Part shown: positions 35,963 through 45,787 of the stretch, in pieces
Layout of the letters: each line of letters starts with the position of its first letter
Numbering within the stretch: the first letter of the stretch is position 1
DNA from: an uncultured Bacteroides sp.
GTDB lineage: Bacteria; Bacteroidota; Bacteroidia; Bacteroidales; Bacteroidaceae
Direction of reading: 5' to 3'
NCBI RefSeq assembly: GCF_963677685.1
Contig: NZ_OY782186.1
Coordinates: forward strand, 1,612,001 to 1,676,000
Length of the DNA: 64,000 nucleotides
Made by a program: the position numbers and the translations under genes
The notes under the pieces: model-generated
Seen by the model: the letters and a program-made list of their open reading frames with translations, nothing else
Database searches by the model: none
Told to the model about the DNA's origin: nothing

Positions 35963-37471
35963 ATGAAATATCTGTTTGTCTTCGTTTTTTTATTCTTTTA
36001 TATCTTGCCATTTTCTGCCCGTGTGAAACCTGATTCTGTTGTTGTTTTTAACTATTTTGATGAGATAAAAAATGATGAATCTTTGTTGAATCAGTTTTTT
36101 ATGTATATGCCTAAAGGAGGAGATTTACATAATCATCTGACAGGCTCAATCTATGCAGAAACTTATTTTGACTTGGCGGTGAAGGATAGATTATGGCTTG
36201 ATGTGGATGCCGGCAAATTATATCCTACTCAAGAATCTGCTTTAAAATCGGCTGTGGTAAATCCGATTCAGTTAGATTCATCTATGCATAATTTATCGAA
36301 GATACGTGGAGCTTTGCTTGAGAAATGGTCTGTCAGGAATTATGATGTCTCTGAGCCACTGATGAAAGCAAGTAATCGTTTTTTTAATGCTTTTGATTTA
36401 TTTTTAGCACCAGCTTTTTCTCATATGGTTGAGTTACTGCATGAGTTGAAGTATCGGGCTTTTTGCGAAAATATACAATATCTTGAGATAATGGCTATGT
36501 CGCCACGGATTGGGATGTCTGAAATAGATCACATCTTTGGTAAGGGATCTTATAGCAGAGATAACTTGATATTACAGAAGGTTGCTCTAGGTGATGAAGC
36601 GGAGTCGAATGCTGCCTTGCAGTCTATTTTTGATAAATGGGAGAAAAATGCGTTTATGGAAAAGATGGTGAAGCAATATGTCTGTTTGATGGATAGCATT
36701 GATCTAAATAGTTCATTAGAGGATTGCCCGGATCCTCCGGTGTGTTTGTACCAAAGTTATGCTGTGAGAAATGCAGATCCTTTGCGTGTGTTTGCTCAAC
36801 TCTATCTTTCTTTTAAAGCTTGTGTGGACCCTTCTAATACCCGTTTTGTAGGAGTGAACATTATTTCTCCTGAGAATGGGGTCATTTCTATGAAATATTA
36901 TCAATTACACATGCGGATGTTTCGTTTTTTAAGAGATAAAATATCTTCAAAAGTTAAGCTCTCCATACATGCCGGAGAGTTGACGGTGGGTTTAGTGAAG
37001 CCAGAAGAACTGGGTTCACATATACGTGAAGCTGTTGAGATAGCAGGAGCTGACCGAATAGGTCATGGTGCTGACATTGTATTTGAAAGGGAGAGTGTGT
37101 CGCTTATTGATGAGATGAGGAGGCAGCAAATAGCCGTTGAGATAAATATTAGTAGCAATGAGGCAGTTTTGGGTTTGAAGAAAAATAATCATCCTTTTCC
37201 TATCTATTACAGAGCAGGGGTTCCATTAGTGATTTCGACAGATGACGCAGGGGTATTACGTACTAACTTGGCGGAGCAATATACTTTGTTAGAGCTGCGT
37301 TATAAGTTGAGTTATTATGTGATTAAGAAATTAGTGAGAAGTACTATTGTCTATAGTTTTGCACCGAATGGAATAAAGAGAAAACTCTTGAAGCGACTCG
37401 ATAAAGACTTTACTGAATTTGAGGCTCATTGGGTGCAAAATATAGCAATAATGAAAAAATGGAAATCTTAA
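35963..37471 (+). CDS. Exported adenosine deaminase-family protein
   Basis: This 502-residue protein has a signal peptide (about 1-20, ending PFSAR) and the metal-dependent (beta/alpha)8 fold of adenosine/AMP deaminases. Zinc ligands His56 and His58 lie in KGGDLHNHLTGS. His336 and the catalytic Glu339 lie in LSIHAGEL, IGHGADI supplies the catalytic His, and STDDAG has Asp427 and Asp428. It should convert adenosine to inosine and ammonia, or a related amidine substrate. Export and the length, above the roughly 340 residues of the cytosolic enzyme, recall the secreted ADGF/ADA2 group. The gene ends overlapping the convergent glycosyltransferase by 4 bases. Confidence 0.88.
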   Translation: MKYLFVFVFLFFYILPFSARVKPDSVVVFNYFDEIKNDESLLNQFFMYMPKGGDLHNHLTGSIYAETYFDLAVKDRLWLDVDAGKLYPTQESALKSAVVNPIQLDSSMHNLSKIRGALLEKWSVRNYDVSEPLMKASNRFFNAFDLFLAPAFSHMVELLHELKYRAFCENIQYLEIMAMSPRIGMSEIDHIFGKGSYSRDNLILQKVALGDEAESNAALQSIFDKWEKNAFMEKMVKQYVCLMDSIDLNSSLEDCPDPPVCLYQSYAVRNADPLRVFAQLYLSFKACVDPSNTRFVGVNIISPENGVISMKYYQLHMRMFRFLRDKISSKVKLSIHAGELTVGLVKPEELGSHIREAVEIAGADRIGHGADIVFERESVSLIDEMRRQQIAVEINISSNEAVLGLKKNNHPFPIYYRAGVPLVISTDDAGVLRTNLAEQYTLLELRYKLSYYVIKKLVRSTIVYSFAPNGIKRKLLKRLDKDFTEFEAHWVQNIAIMKKWKS

Positions 37472-39660
37472 TGTTCACTCATACAAAGTCTTGCCATGAG
37501 ATAGCAAACTGTTGATTCAGCTCCTTGGTTCAAGTTAATGTTGTTTTCTTCCAATCCATCATAACACCCTCCTGTTGAGGGATTGTAAACGATTTGATGT
37601 AAATGGTTGTTTCCCAAAAACCAGCTGAAAGCATTCTTTTGTTTGATAAGATACTCTTTATCTCTAAAAACTTTGTAAAAGGTGGCAAGAGCAATAACAG
37701 TACCTGCTACGTCAATGGGCTGCTCGCCAAATTTTTGTACCTTTCGCTCTTTCAAAAACCATCCTTGATTGGATATTACTTTGATCTTGTCTTCTGAAAA
37801 GAGTTTGTTTAATAGGAAGTCAAATGATTCTTTTGCTATTCTTTTGTATTCATCGTTTTGGGTGACCTGATAGGCATATAGTAAACTTTCTGGCAGCAAA
37901 ACATTGTCATAGGTAAGATAGAATTCAAACCAGAGCCACTCTTTGTCCGCACTCTTTTTATAAAGGCTCACCAGCTTATCGGTGAGCAACCTGATTAATG
38001 ATATGATTTCGGTCGTGGGGTATTTGCTATAATAATTGCATAGCCCTTTTATAACAGAAGCTATGCTTCGTGGAGATTGGAAAGAAGGAAGAAGGGGTAA
38101 AGTCTGTTTGAATATATGTAGTGCTTCCGTGACCCACGTATGCGGAAATTTGTCTTCAAGAGAAATAAAGCATCCTAAAGCTAAAATGGCTCTACCATTG
38201 CTGTCTTCTAATCCTACTTCTTGATTTTGGCTAGTGAACATCAAATCTTTGTCGACGTAATTTAGAAAAGAGCCATCTGCTTGCAAGCAATAATGAATGA
38301 AATTTAAATATTTCTTGATGTATTTTTCGCAAGATGTATCTTTTTTTTCTGCATAATATTGGCATAGAGCCATCAAAGCTCGGGCATTATCATCCAGTGT
38401 ATATCCTGTTGTTAAGTCTGCTCTGTTCTCTTTTGAAAATTGAATCATGGCAAAATTACGGCTCATGCTCTTGATGTGATGCACATTAATAGAGGGTAAA
38501 GAGCAGATTGGCTGTTTTTTATTTTTTAAGATTTTATTGAATAACAGTACGTGGGCAATTGCAGAATTCTCCCAAGCGGTAGCTGCTGCTTTTTGTAATC
38601 CTGTAATTCTCATTTTGCCTCTTAAACTATCGTTCAATATTAATTGATTCGTTGCTTTTGCCAATTGATCTGCATCGTTAAAATTGAATAAAATGCCTTC
38701 TTTATCTTTTAACAACTCTAATGCATGCGGTATCGGAGTCGCTATGATAGGGCATCCACAGCTCAGGGCATAGACGAAAGTGCCGCTAACAGCCTGATTG
38801 GGGTCGCAGGAGGTAAATAAATAGATGTCGGTGAGTTGAAGATATTCAAGTAATACGCTTAAATTTAAATAGCTATTTACGAATCTTACTGAATGCTTGA
38901 GTTTCAGCTCCATGACTAATTTTTGCAATTGTTCGCGATATTTTTCGCCTTCTGCTTTTAGAATGGTGGGATGTGTTTTTCCAATGATCAGAAAGAGCAC
39001 AGACGGATTTTCTTTTACTATTTTGGGTAAGGCTCTTAGGGTGGTTTCTATACTCTTTCCTGGGCTAAGTAATCCGAAGGTAGAGAGAATAATCCGCCCG
39101 GATACGTTGTACTTTTCTTTTAATTTCCTTTTATCTTTATGTGCCACCAAGTGTGTACCATGAGGAATTACGTTGATTTTATTTTTGTCAACAGCATATT
39201 CTTCCTCTAATATGCGAGAAGATGTCTGTGTCATCACGATGATGGCAGAGCATGCTTTGGTAAGCTGCCTGATGTCTTCCTTTAGTGTCTCGGTGGGTTT
39301 AGAAAGTACCGTATGGAAAACAGTGATTACCGGTTTATTTATCAATTGTACAAATTTCAAGAACATCTCTTTATGTTCTATAAACAAGCCAAACTCATGC
39401 TCTATCAGTATTAAGGTTACTTCTGTATCTTGGTTTATTTTCTCGACCACGCTTATGAATTCAGCTTCTTCCGAAGTGTTTAGTATATATTTCACTATAT
39501 CGGGATAGGTATGCTTTTCTAAAGATGACTCTACCGCGCAAACTTTCATGGAATATGATTGGCTGAATTTATCCTGAATGCTTCGGATTAAATCGTGTGA
39601 AAAGGTAGCAATGCCGCATTCTCTGGGGGGATAGGTTGATATGCATAATACTTCATTCAT
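37468..39660 (-). CDS. GT4 glycosyltransferase fused to an (alpha/alpha)-barrel domain
   Basis: This 730-residue cytoplasmic protein has two halves. Residues about 1-375 form a GT-B glycosyltransferase of family GT4 type (STYPPRECGIATFSHDL at the start, IILSTFGLLSPGKSIETTLRAL, then GTFVYALSCGCPIIATPIPHALELL in the donor site). Residues about 395-730 look like an (alpha/alpha)6 toroid (TGYTLDDNARALMALCQYY, LEDSNGRAILALGCF, DVAGTVIALATFYKVF, NQGAESTVCYLMARL), a fold used by glycosidases, epimerases and lyases. The start overlaps the GH130 stop as TAATG, so the two are translationally coupled. Mannose transfer is suggested by the GH130 partner but is inference. Confidence 0.85.
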   Translation of the reverse strand: MNEVLCISTYPPRECGIATFSHDLIRSIQDKFSQSYSMKVCAVESSLEKHTYPDIVKYILNTSEEAEFISVVEKINQDTEVTLILIEHEFGLFIEHKEMFLKFVQLINKPVITVFHTVLSKPTETLKEDIRQLTKACSAIIVMTQTSSRILEEEYAVDKNKINVIPHGTHLVAHKDKRKLKEKYNVSGRIILSTFGLLSPGKSIETTLRALPKIVKENPSVLFLIIGKTHPTILKAEGEKYREQLQKLVMELKLKHSVRFVNSYLNLSVLLEYLQLTDIYLFTSCDPNQAVSGTFVYALSCGCPIIATPIPHALELLKDKEGILFNFNDADQLAKATNQLILNDSLRGKMRITGLQKAAATAWENSAIAHVLLFNKILKNKKQPICSLPSINVHHIKSMSRNFAMIQFSKENRADLTTGYTLDDNARALMALCQYYAEKKDTSCEKYIKKYLNFIHYCLQADGSFLNYVDKDLMFTSQNQEVGLEDSNGRAILALGCFISLEDKFPHTWVTEALHIFKQTLPLLPSFQSPRSIASVIKGLCNYYSKYPTTEIISLIRLLTDKLVSLYKKSADKEWLWFEFYLTYDNVLLPESLLYAYQVTQNDEYKRIAKESFDFLLNKLFSEDKIKVISNQGWFLKERKVQKFGEQPIDVAGTVIALATFYKVFRDKEYLIKQKNAFSWFLGNNHLHQIVYNPSTGGCYDGLEENNINLNQGAESTVCYLMARLCMSEH

Positions 39661-40688
39661 TATTTATAGGTTATTAATTCACTGAGCAAATCTTTTAGCG
39701 AAACAGATATGCAGGCAATGCATGTATCTGCTGCGCCATAATAAATATAAAGTGTGTCTCCAAAGATAGCTGTACCGGTAGGAAAACAAACTTTATTTAC
39801 CACTCCCGATAATTCATAGTCTGTCTCTGGACTGAATAGGGGATAGGGGAGACGGGCTATTTCAATGGTTGGATTATCAATATCCAATAATGTTGCACTG
39901 GCCGTATAGATATATCCGTCTGGGGTATCACGTACACTATGGTAAATCATTAACCACCCTAGAGAAGTCTCTATGGGTGGGCAGCCCGCACCTATATAGC
40001 TTGACTCATGGTCGTATTTCGTTTTAAAAAAGATATGAGATGTAAAGTTAAGAAAGTAATTTTCCCAAAACTCAGGCGTAAGATCTTCCAATTGATCAAT
40101 TACAACTAATTGTATATCAGGCTTAATACGGTGCATGAAGTAAAACTTTCCATTTATTTTCCGGGGGAAAAAAACTATATTTTTATCGGTTAAATAGAGA
40201 GGTTTGCCTTCATTGTTTTGGGGCTCTCTTCTGTTGTATCTACGAAAATATTTTTCGGCATCTCTTCCTTGTACTTGGACTAATTCATGGAATTTATCGT
40301 ACGTAAAATTAGAGGTGATAATTCCTTTCTTAATAAAATGTTTTAAATCATCTGATACGGCTACTGCACCAGCAGCATTCAGACCATCATAAGCAGTATA
40401 AGTTAGGTAATAAAGATTTTCTATTTTTACAATTCTAGGGTCTTCAACTCCTTGAATCTCATAATCAAATTCAGGCTGTAGGAGGGGAGTTTTATCTCTT
40501 TCTTCTATTTCTAAAGGCCCCTTCAGACGACAGTGGCCAATGGTAGAATAATTCCCTTTTCTTACAGCCCGATAGAACAAATGAATAGTCTCGCCTTGCT
40601 TTATTATTGCAGGGTTCATGACTCCTTCATTCTCAAAAAAGAGGTCTGTTTTCTTTAGAATAACGCCTTCCCTTTTTATTTTTATCAC
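39660..40688 (-). CDS. GH130-family mannosyl phosphorylase/hydrolase
   Basis: This 342-residue protein has the five-bladed beta-propeller pattern of GH130. MNPAIIKQGETIHLFYRAV forms the first blade, YEIQGVEDPRIVKI has the catalytic acid Asp83 in the EDPR motif, and ESSYIGAGCPPIETSLGWLMIYHSV lies in later blades. GH130 enzymes act on beta-mannosides, mostly as phosphorylases releasing mannose 1-phosphate. No signal peptide is seen, so it acts in the cytoplasm. The start is GTG at 40688, 6 bases after a tiny lysine-rich gene, and the end overlaps the GT4 fusion by one base. Phosphorylase versus hydrolase is not settled by the visible motifs. Confidence 0.88.
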   Translation of the reverse strand: MIKIKREGVILKKTDLFFENEGVMNPAIIKQGETIHLFYRAVRKGNYSTIGHCRLKGPLEIEERDKTPLLQPEFDYEIQGVEDPRIVKIENLYYLTYTAYDGLNAAGAVAVSDDLKHFIKKGIITSNFTYDKFHELVQVQGRDAEKYFRRYNRREPQNNEGKPLYLTDKNIVFFPRKINGKFYFMHRIKPDIQLVVIDQLEDLTPEFWENYFLNFTSHIFFKTKYDHESSYIGAGCPPIETSLGWLMIYHSVRDTPDGYIYTASATLLDIDNPTIEIARLPYPLFSPETDYELSGVVNKVCFPTGTAIFGDTLYIYYGAADTCIACISVSLKDLLSELITYK

Positions 40689-40694
40689 CTTTTA

Positions 40695-40826
40695 TTATTT
40701 AGGTTTAATGTTGAGGCTACTTTCACCCTTCCTAGACTTTTCTCTTTGATATTCAGATTGTTCTTTGGGCTTACCAGCTTCTGCTTTCTCTTTCTTCTTT
40801 TCTTTTTTTGTTTCTTTACCTTTCAT
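40695..40826 (-). CDS. Small lysine-rich protein (43 aa)
   Basis: From ATG at 40826 to TAA at 40695 a 43-residue protein can be read, starting MKGKETKKEKKKEKAEAG and ending SSLNIKPK. It is highly charged, with Lys/Glu making up about half of the chain, and is probably helical or disordered with no hydrophobic core. It lies 6 bases before the GH130 GTG start, in the same direction, which is the main reason to believe it. I know no family. It might bind a nucleic acid, the polymer or the enzymes, or simply couple translation. A chance reading frame in A-rich DNA remains possible. Confidence 0.5.
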   Translation of the reverse strand: MKGKETKKEKKKEKAEAGKPKEQSEYQREKSRKGESSLNIKPK

Positions 40827-41227
40827 GATTTCTGTTTTTTTAAGTGAGTAAATAATACACATATTATTAATCGTTTATAGAACTTTGTTGGCTCTTAAAA
40901 CGATATCTCCTGTTCTTCTGAATGCTTATCTAGACCGGTGATGAGAGGGGTAAATAGGAGGTGAAAGATCTTTCTCAAGACAGTTTAGCGGTTGCTCTAA
41001 TTATTAAGTTTGCAATTTACGATAAAAAATGATATTGATAATAGATAATAGGCTTTTTTTTCTTAAATAACATATCTTATTTTAATCTTTTTGAAAAGGC
41101 TTGATTTTTATTGCAACAACAATGTACTATAATCGACATCTGTTAGTCATTCTCTTCTCTGTTGTTTTCTCTATTTTTGCTTGATTTTTCATTGGTAATT
41201 TAGATAATTTATTAAAATTTTGAAGTT
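40827..41227. other. Divergent intergenic region, GH130 operon / Oar-like receptor
   Basis: This 401-base region has no supportable gene. It must contain the promoters of the minus-strand GH130 operon and the plus-strand receptor. I find no perfect TAnnTTTG box in a good position on either strand, so control may use other sigma factors or weak boxes. No strong hairpin was seen. Confidence 0.5.
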
Positions 41228-44200
41228 ATGTTTAAAAAGATGTTATTCTTAACTTTGCTTTTAACCGCTTTCGCGAGCATTGTAAAAGGACAGGTGACAA
41301 CAGCTGGCTTAGTGGGTAAGGTGACGGCCGATGGAGAGGCTATTATCGGTGCTACGATTTTAGCTGTGCATGAACCCTCGGGGACTACCTATGGTGCAAC
41401 GACGAATGTTGATGGACGTTTTGCATTACCAGGTATGCGAACTGGAGGTCCTTATAAGGTTACTGTTTCTTATATTGGCTATCAATCTTCTATTTACAAA
41501 GGTATTAATCTTGTTTTAGGCGAGAATTATAATTTAAGCGTAAAATTGAAAGAATCGACCGAACTTCTTGAAGAAGTTACGGTGATTGGCTCGAAAGAGG
41601 GAGCATATAATTCACAACGTAATGGTGCTGCTGAGAGTTTTAGTAATGCAAAAATAACTGGTATTCCTATGGTGAATCGTAGTATTTACGATGTGACTAA
41701 GTTCATTCCTCAGGCAGCAAATTCGGGTGATGGTATGTCTTTTGCAGGATCTAATAACCGTTATAATAGTTTTTCTATTGATGGTACAGTGAATAATGAT
41801 GTTTTTGGACTAACTAGTAGTGGTACTAATGGCGGTCAGACAGGTAGTAATCCTATTTCACTAGAGGCTATTAATGAAATACAAGTAGCTATAGCCCCAT
41901 TTGATGTGCGTCAGAATGGTTTTACTGGGGCAGGAATTAATGCAATTACTAAATCGGGTAATAATAAATTTAGAGGTTCGTTATACACCTATTTTAATAA
42001 CCAAGATCTGATAGGAAGTACACCGGGAAAAGATGTGGAAAAACGTGAAAAATATGATAAGCAATCGAGCAAGACTTATGGTATGACTCTAAGCGGTCCT
42101 ATTCTGAAAAATAAATTGTTTTTCTTTATAAATGCGGAAAAAACAAAAGATAAGTCTCCTACAAACTATGGTGTGGCTAATGGCTCGAGTATCACAAAGG
42201 ATGAAGCGGATCAAGTAATTAATAAATTAAAAGATTTGGCTAATGGCTACGATGGAGGTGGCTATGGAGCGCAAGATATTAATTCAGAATCGACTAAGTT
42301 TCTGGCACGTATTGACTGGAATATTAATGAAGGAAATAAATTAATGTTTCGCTATAATTATTTGAAAGCTGAGCGACTAAACTTTAGTAATTCACTGAAT
42401 AGTTTACGCTTGAATGATAATGGTTATATAATGAATGATAAAACACACTCGTTTGTAGCGGAACTGAACTCACGTTTTAGTAATAAATTATCCAACGATT
42501 TACGCTTGGGCTATACACGTGTTCGTGATTTTCGTCAACCGAGTGGACAGCCATTGCCGTATGTGAAGATCAACCTGGATAAGACTCGCAGCATACAGTT
42601 GGGAACTGAACGTTACTCAGCAGCAAATAGCTTGGATCAGGATATCTACACATTAACGGATAATCTGAATTTGTATTTGGGCAATCATACATTGACTTTC
42701 GGTACACACAATGAACTTTATAAGATGAAGAATCTTTTCATCCGTGAAAATTTTGGTTCATATACTTATAATTCATTGAGTGATTTCCTTTCTGTTGGTA
42801 CTAATAATGAAGTTTTACCAGTGGAGTATAACTACTCTTTTTCTCGTGAAGAGATCACAGGAAGCAAAAGTTGGGCGCCTTCTTTTAGTACTGCACAATT
42901 AGGCTTTTATGTACAAGATGAATGGATGATGACGGATAACTTTCGCTTGTCTTATGGTTTACGTGCTGATGTGCCTATTTTCTTAGATAAGCCGGGAGCT
43001 AATGATCAATTTAATGCTAGCAGCATTGCTAAAGAATATAGCGTGGCTACTAATCAGATGCCTAAGACTCGCATCCTCTGGTCTCCACGTTTAGGTTTCC
43101 GTTGGAATGCTGATGAAAACAAGCAAACATTGCTCCGAGGAGGAATTGGGATTTTTACGAGTCGTGTTCCTTTTGTTTGGATCTCTAATTCATTCTCTAA
43201 TACAGGGGTGGAATATAGCCGTACTCGTCTTCGAGGGGATGCTTTGGTTAAAGCAATGGAAGAACGCAATGGACATTTTTATAGTGCTGACCCAGCAAAG
43301 CAATATACCCCAACCAAAAGTATGACTTCTGAAATAGATGTAGTGGATAAAAATTTTAAATATCCACAAGTATTCCGAGCTAATCTAGCAGTGGAGCAGA
43401 TGTTGCCATTCGGTATCAAAGGAACTCTAGAAGGGTTATACTCTAAAACTTTGAATAATATACTCTCTAAGAACTTGGTTTTTGAGGAAAGTGGAAAGTA
43501 TCTGAATAATGGTGCTGATAAACGCCCGCTTTATCGTGTAGCTACGAATCCTGCTTCTGGAAAAGAATATACGCAAGACTATACTGGTGTTGTATACCTG
43601 ACTAATACAAACAAGGGGTATACTTATAATATCACGGCCAAATTGGAAAAGAATTTTGATTTTGGATTGAATGCGATGGCTGCTTATACGTATAGTTGTT
43701 CTAAGTCAGTAAATGATGGAACTTCTAGTCAGGCACTCTCCAATTGGCGGTACAATTCTACATGGGCAGGTTCTAATAACCCAGAAGTTTCTTATTCTAA
43801 TTTTAATGTACCTCACCGTATTATTGCTTCTTTATCTTATCGCAAGGAGTACGCTGGTCATTTTGCCACTACTTTGAGCTTGTTCTATAACGGACAAAGT
43901 GGTAGCAACTATACGTTGAGCTATAATAACTCTGATATTAATAGAGATACTTACAGAGGCAATGATTTGATGTATATTCCGACAGATGGAGAATTGGCTA
44001 ATATGAAATTTAGCGGCACAAATGCAGAACAAGAGGAACAACGCGCTGCATTTGGTGAATGGATTAATTTGCATAAAGAATTACGTGATAAAAAAGGGCA
44101 TTATGCTGAAAGAAATGGCTTTCATCTTCCTTTTGTACATCAATTCGATCTACATTTATCGCAAGACTTTTTTATGGCAATTTCTGGTCATCAACACACT

Positions 44201-44425
44201 CTTCAGTTGAACTTTGATATTTTAAATGTAGGTAATCTGCTAAATCGTTCATGGGGAGTATATAAAAGCGTACAGGCTACTACACCTTCGGTTGAAAATG
44301 TAGATGCTAATGGTGTACCGACCTTTTCTTATGAAGCTTCTAATAGTAAAAAACCGTTGTATTATGATAATGTGGGAACTGGCTCACGTTGGAAAGCCCA
44401 AATTGGTGTAAAATACATTTTCTAA
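41228..44425 (+). CDS. Oar-like TonB-dependent receptor
   Basis: This 1065-residue outer membrane protein has a signal peptide ending VKGQ, a carboxypeptidase-like N-terminal domain (about 25-115, GLVGKVTADGEAIIGATILA) and a plug. The barrel contains IAPFDVRQNGFTGAGINAITKSGNNKFRGSLY, given here only for its recognisable Oar pattern (DVRQNGFTGAGINA, KSGNNKFRGS). It ends with WKAQIGVKYIF. It lacks an STN domain and has no sigma/FecR or SusD neighbour, so it is a stand-alone transporter of the Oar type, ligand unknown. A terminator separates it from the downstream exported phosphodiesterase. Confidence 0.9.
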   Translation: MFKKMLFLTLLLTAFASIVKGQVTTAGLVGKVTADGEAIIGATILAVHEPSGTTYGATTNVDGRFALPGMRTGGPYKVTVSYIGYQSSIYKGINLVLGENYNLSVKLKESTELLEEVTVIGSKEGAYNSQRNGAAESFSNAKITGIPMVNRSIYDVTKFIPQAANSGDGMSFAGSNNRYNSFSIDGTVNNDVFGLTSSGTNGGQTGSNPISLEAINEIQVAIAPFDVRQNGFTGAGINAITKSGNNKFRGSLYTYFNNQDLIGSTPGKDVEKREKYDKQSSKTYGMTLSGPILKNKLFFFINAEKTKDKSPTNYGVANGSSITKDEADQVINKLKDLANGYDGGGYGAQDINSESTKFLARIDWNINEGNKLMFRYNYLKAERLNFSNSLNSLRLNDNGYIMNDKTHSFVAELNSRFSNKLSNDLRLGYTRVRDFRQPSGQPLPYVKINLDKTRSIQLGTERYSAANSLDQDIYTLTDNLNLYLGNHTLTFGTHNELYKMKNLFIRENFGSYTYNSLSDFLSVGTNNEVLPVEYNYSFSREEITGSKSWAPSFSTAQLGFYVQDEWMMTDNFRLSYGLRADVPIFLDKPGANDQFNASSIAKEYSVATNQMPKTRILWSPRLGFRWNADENKQTLLRGGIGIFTSRVPFVWISNSFSNTGVEYSRTRLRGDALVKAMEERNGHFYSADPAKQYTPTKSMTSEIDVVDKNFKYPQVFRANLAVEQMLPFGIKGTLEGLYSKTLNNILSKNLVFEESGKYLNNGADKRPLYRVATNPASGKEYTQDYTGVVYLTNTNKGYTYNITAKLEKNFDFGLNAMAAYTYSCSKSVNDGTSSQALSNWRYNSTWAGSNNPEVSYSNFNVPHRIIASLSYRKEYAGHFATTLSLFYNGQSGSNYTLSYNNSDINRDTYRGNDLMYIPTDGELANMKFSGTNAEQEEQRAAFGEWINLHKELRDKKGHYAERNGFHLPFVHQFDLHLSQDFFMAISGHQHTLQLNFDILNVGNLLNRSWGVYKSVQATTPSVENVDANGVPTFSYEASNSKKPLYYDNVGTGSRWKAQIGVKYIF

Positions 44426-44443
44426 TTCTATCTAAATATATAA

Positions 44444-44484
44444 TAAATAAGGATACCTTTGTAATAAAATGGTATCCTTATTTA
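44444..44484 (+). terminator. Terminator after Oar-like receptor
   Basis: A 14-bp perfect stem (44444-44457 with 44471-44484) has a 13-base loop and an AT-rich flank, in the gap between receptor and phosphodiesterase genes. Confidence 0.7.
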
Positions 44485-44502
44485 TATCTTAAATTTTATC
44501 TT

Positions 44503-45699
44503 ATGCGTAAATTCACGTTAATATTGTTTGGCGGATTCTTTTTTTTGCTAACGCTGAACGCACAAAACAAATCGCAGCATTATACCGTCATTGTTTCGCT
44601 GGACGGCTTTCGCTGGGATTATCCTATTCTTTACAGTACTCCTAACCTAGATCGTATGGCTTCTGATGGGGTAAAGGCAACGATGCTTCCCTCTTTTCCT
44701 GCATCCACATTTCCTAACCATTATACGATTGCTACGGGACTGGTTCCTGATCATAATGGAATCATTAACAATACTTTCTGGGATGTAAGGAATAAGCGGC
44801 AGTATTCCATGGGGGATCTGGAGACTCGTAATAATCCAGATTATTACTTAGGTGAGCCGATATGGATAACCGCTCAAAAACAGGGGGTTAAGACTGGAAA
44901 TATTTATTGGGTTGGTTCAGATATAGCGATAAAAAAGATGCATCCTACTTATTATAAAAAATGGGGACATAAACCTAGGCTTACTTTTGAACAGCGGGTG
45001 GATAGTACTATTGCTTTGTTACAGAAGCCGAAAGCAGATCGTCCGCAGTTAATTATGCTTTATTTTGAAGAGCCTGATGGCTGTGGACATCACAATGGTC
45101 CGCACAGTAGGGAAACGGGGGTCGTGGTACATCGCATGGATAGCTTGATTGGAATGCTCCGTTCGAAACTAGAGAGTTTGCCTTTTGGGAAGGATATCAA
45201 TCTGATTGTTACTTCGGATCATGGGATGACGGAAATTAGTCAGGATCGGGTAATAGATATGAATAAGTATTTGAAGCCAGAATGGTGTAAAGTTGTTGAC
45301 GGGCGTACCCCTACTTCTATTTTCACGAAGTCTGGGTGTCGTGATTCGGTGTATAATGCATTAAAAAAGGTACAGCATATTCATGTTTGGAAGAAAGAGT
45401 CTATACCCGCTGAATTAAATTATGGGACGAGTGATCGTATTGGTGATATTGTTGTTGCGCCTGAATTAGGATGGCAATTTACCGATGTGGCTCGTTCCTC
45501 AAAAGGTGCTCACGGGTATTTTCCGGAATACTCTGATATGCAGGTCGTTTTCCGAGCCGTTGGTCCCGATTTTAAAGAGGGTTATGTGTCTAAGAAGTTT
45601 GTAAATGTGGATATCTACTCTTTATTGGCACATCTGTTGCACATAGTACCAGAAAAAACAGATGGAAAGTTTGAGCGGATTAGATTTATTTTAAAATAA
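44503..45699 (+). CDS. Exported nucleotide pyrophosphatase/phosphodiesterase
   Basis: This is 398 residues from the ATG at 44503, where a signal peptide begins (MRKFTLILFG to LNAQ). The earlier frame start at 44389 lies inside the receptor gene. The mature protein belongs to the alkaline-phosphatase superfamily, NPP group. Asp34 lies in VSLDGFRWD, the nucleophile Thr69 in STFPNHYTIATG, Asp192 and His196 in EPDGCGHH, Asp239 and His240 in TSDHGM, and His337 in GAHGYF. All are expected ligands of the two zinc ions. It should cleave nucleotide phosphodiester or pyrophosphate bonds outside the inner membrane. The exact substrate is open. Confidence 0.9.
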   Translation: MRKFTLILFGGFFFLLTLNAQNKSQHYTVIVSLDGFRWDYPILYSTPNLDRMASDGVKATMLPSFPASTFPNHYTIATGLVPDHNGIINNTFWDVRNKRQYSMGDLETRNNPDYYLGEPIWITAQKQGVKTGNIYWVGSDIAIKKMHPTYYKKWGHKPRLTFEQRVDSTIALLQKPKADRPQLIMLYFEEPDGCGHHNGPHSRETGVVVHRMDSLIGMLRSKLESLPFGKDINLIVTSDHGMTEISQDRVIDMNKYLKPEWCKVVDGRTPTSIFTKSGCRDSVYNALKKVQHIHVWKKESIPAELNYGTSDRIGDIVVAPELGWQFTDVARSSKGAHGYFPEYSDMQVVFRAVGPDFKEGYVSKKFVNVDIYSLLAHLLHIVPEKTDGKFERIRFILK

Positions 45700-45733
45700 C
45701 AAAGGGCATTTAATTCGATGATATCTAAATAAT

Positions 45734-45768
45734 AAAAAGATCACTAATGTTCCATTAGTGATCTTTTT
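45734..45768. terminator. Bidirectional terminator, phosphodiesterase / tRNA-Asp
   Basis: AAAAAGATCACTAAT (45734-45748) pairs exactly with ATTAGTGATCTTTTT (45754-45768), giving A-runs and T-runs on both sides. It serves the gene on the left and the minus-strand tRNA. Confidence 0.85.
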
Positions 45769-45787
45769 ACTTTGCTTCTTTCGAAAG

